From Sodalis-like endosymbiont of Proechinophthirus fluctus (GTDB lineage: Bacteria; Pseudomonadota; Gammaproteobacteria; Enterobacterales; Enterobacteriaceae): DNA of 7,658 nucleotides. Positions 6,676-7,658 of the stretch are shown here, one piece after another (position 1 is the stretch's first letter; each line of letters opens with the position of its first letter). The notes below the pieces were generated by a model. That model saw nothing but the letters and a program-made list of their open reading frames with translations, ran no database searches and had not been told where the DNA came from. Location of the stretch: the NCBI RefSeq assembly GCF_001602625.1, contig NZ_LECR01000081.1, forward strand, positions 6,709 through 14,366, in the 5' to 3' direction. A program made the position numbers and the translations under genes.

Positions 6676-6725
6676 GCGTCAGCTGCAACAGCTGTTGCAG
6701 CTGTTGCAGCTGTTGCAGCTGACGC
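6676..6725. repeat. 9-bp tandem repeat with nested palindromes in lysR
   Basis: Three exact copies of TTGCAGCTG (6695-6703, 6704-6712, 6713-6721) follow two variant units, CGTCAGCTG (6677-6685) and CAACAGCTG (6686-6694). Positions 6680-6703 are a perfect 24-bp palindrome, and the outer arms 6676-6689 and 6712-6725 form a perfect 14-bp inverted repeat. In LysR this replaces the part of the first linker helix just before the LFERxxGRL motif, turning it into a Gln-Leu run. Confidence 0.92.
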
Positions 6726-6930
6726 TGTTTGAGAGAATTAAGGGTCGCCTGAAGCCAACCCATGAAGGGTTACAGCTATTCGAGGAAGTACAGAGCTCGT
6801 ACTGCGATGGACCGAATCCTTGACGCAGCGCGCTATTCGAGAATACTTCCCGCCAGGCGCAACTGTCTGTCACGTGCCTAATGGTGTTTTCCTAGTCGCT
6901 GTACTGCCGGAAGTGTGTCACGCTCTCTTC

Positions 6931-6961
6931 GCCACACGCCACACGCCACACGCCACACGCC
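6931..6961. repeat. 7-bp tandem repeat, four copies, in lysR
   Basis: GCCACAC repeats four times (6931-6937, 6938-6944, 6945-6951, 6952-6958) followed by GCC. Compared with normal LysR (FLARYP before the conserved core strand), the surplus three units add 21 bp, that is seven codons, so this expansion alone keeps the frame (FATRHTPHATRPEIGLS). Confidence 0.92.
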
Positions 6962-7487
6962 CGGAAATCGGCCTAAGTATTATCCTGCAGGAGTCGCGAC
7001 TGCTGGAGGAGTGGCTTTCCGCCCAGTGACTTAATTTGGGCCTGACGGAAACCAGACAGCGCCAGCAGGCACTAGCAGAGAAACCCTGATGACTATTAAT
7101 GAAGTTTGCGTACTGGCGCCCTGCCATTCCACTCTACGCCAAATCCCTATTAACGCCGGAGAATTTCCTTATCCTGCCGTACATTAGCCTTTCCGCAACC
7201 GACAGCTACCAGCACTGTCTGGATAGGCATTTTCAGCAAGCGGGAGTGGAACGACAAGGGGTAGTGGGGACCCTATAGCGCTGCTTCGGTTTGCTCCATA
7301 GTGCGTGCTGAGGGCGGGCTTTCCGATCGTCAATCCGCTAACGACGCTAGATTATGCGGCCAGAGGCATACTCATCCGTCCCTTCAGTATCTCGCTCCCT
7401 TATCACCGTGAGCCTGATCTGTCCTCTACACCGGCTGCACTCCACCACAGCCAGGCGCGGGCCTTAAGGGTTCACCCTCCTCCATAA

Positions 7488-7658
7488 GCGCCAGTGTGAT
7501 ATAGTGATAGGCGTATGCCATTGCCGCCGGCGGTACATGACAAAATTCGGCGGTACATGACAACCTACGCAGCGCCGCCTAGCGGTGAGTGCTCCGTCTC
7601 CTGGTGCGGATCACCCTGCGAAAACGCTTACTCTCCTGAACGAGCAAGATCGTTTAGC
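7488..7658. other. non-coding tail after lysR
   Basis: No gene is recognised. In E. coli the next gene after lysR is ygeA, but I see no piece of it here. The only structure is the direct repeat at 7528-7563. Confidence 0.5.
7528..7563. repeat. 20-bp-period direct repeat, possible insertion-sequence end
   Basis: CGGCGGTACATGACAA occurs at 7528-7543 and again at 7548-7563, identical over 16 bp. Reading the minus strand gives TGTCATGTACCGCCG twice in a row. Repeated motifs of this length starting with TG at the terminus are typical of IS21-family ends, which carry multiple transposase sites, but I see no transposase gene in the window. A simple local duplication is the alternative. Confidence 0.5.

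Larger units (their letters stand above)
6547..7487 (+). pseudogene. lysR: lysR pseudogene (activator of lysA)
   Basis: LysR is the diaminopimelate-responsive activator of lysA. Segments align in order with E. coli LysR: YFQAVMTTGS; then, after loss of two bases, TKAAGLLHTSQPTVSRE, the helix-turn-helix; then LTLFERIKGRLKPTHEGLQL with FEEVQSSY; then LSVTCLMVFS; PEIGLSIILQESRLLEEWLS; INEVCVLAPCHSTLRQIPI; SLSATDSY; SAASVCSIVRA; and FPIVNPLTTLDYAARGILIR with PFSIS. The far end (VSLICPLHRLHS) is in another frame. Damage includes the two-base loss near 6616, two extra bases near 6671, expansion of a 9-bp repeat at 6677-6721, in-frame stops (for example TGA near 6822) and a 7-bp repeat at 6931-6961. 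The first codons (from ATG 6547) are scrambled relative to the normal N-terminus, so the start is approximate, as is the 3' end. Identity is secure. Confidence 0.94.

Noticed and set aside
6679..6873. Minus-strand 64-residue frame ending in a CNSCNSCNSC repeat, a possible Cys-rich peptide
   Set aside because: It is the antisense reading of the 9-bp repeat inside lysR, whose plus-strand homology is clear.
6931..7563. Short repeats as a CRISPR array
   Set aside because: The 7-bp units have no spacers, and the 16-bp pair is a single duplication with 4 bases between. Neither has the repeat-spacer geometry.

Overview
The window looks like a strongly decayed gammaproteobacterial (Enterobacterales) chromosome of the kind found in recently host-restricted insect symbionts related to Sodalis. 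Gene content and order match the ptsP-rppH-mutH ... galR-lysA-lysR neighbourhood of Escherichia coli. Eight of the nine recognisable genes are broken by stops, frameshifts, small duplications or deletions. The Sodalis-like assignment is an inference from this pattern; I could not run a database search.

Layout. Positions 1-622 (minus) hold the 5' third of a ptsP pseudogene. Positions 635-1162 (minus) hold rppH, the only intact gene, sitting just upstream of ptsP in what was one operon. Positions 1163-1845 are the rppH/mutH intergenic region. It carries four DnaA-box-like 9-mers in two oppositely oriented pairs; in E. coli this same interval holds DARS2, which reactivates DnaA. Positions 1846-2531 (plus) are a mutH pseudogene that runs straight into the C-terminal part of a galR pseudogene (2516-2907, plus). 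The E. coli genes normally between them (ygdQ, ygdR, tas, lplT, aas) are absent, so 2516-2531 looks like a deletion junction.

Positions 2908-3196 are unrecognised. A truncated formate/nitrite-transporter-family pseudogene (3197-3420, plus) then faces a truncated LysR-type regulator pseudogene (3456-4113, minus). The regulator is divergent from a HAD-phosphatase pseudogene of the YfbT kind (4292-5148, plus). The 178-bp gap between them has a 20-bp perfect palindrome, and the HAD gene is split by about 218 bp of AT-rich unrelated DNA. E. coli has none of these three genes between galR and lysA.

Positions 5305-6411 (minus) are a lysA pseudogene, divergent from a lysR pseudogene (6547-7487, plus), as in E. 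coli. lysR carries two expanded tandem repeats (9-bp and 7-bp units). The last 170 bases have no gene but contain a 20-bp-period direct repeat that could be an insertion-sequence end.

Taken together: of this neighbourhood only RNA 5'-end processing (RppH), and possibly a chromosomal DnaA-regulating site, appear to remain under selection. Nitrogen-PTS enzyme I, MutH, the galactose repressor, the last step of lysine synthesis and its activator have all been lost here.
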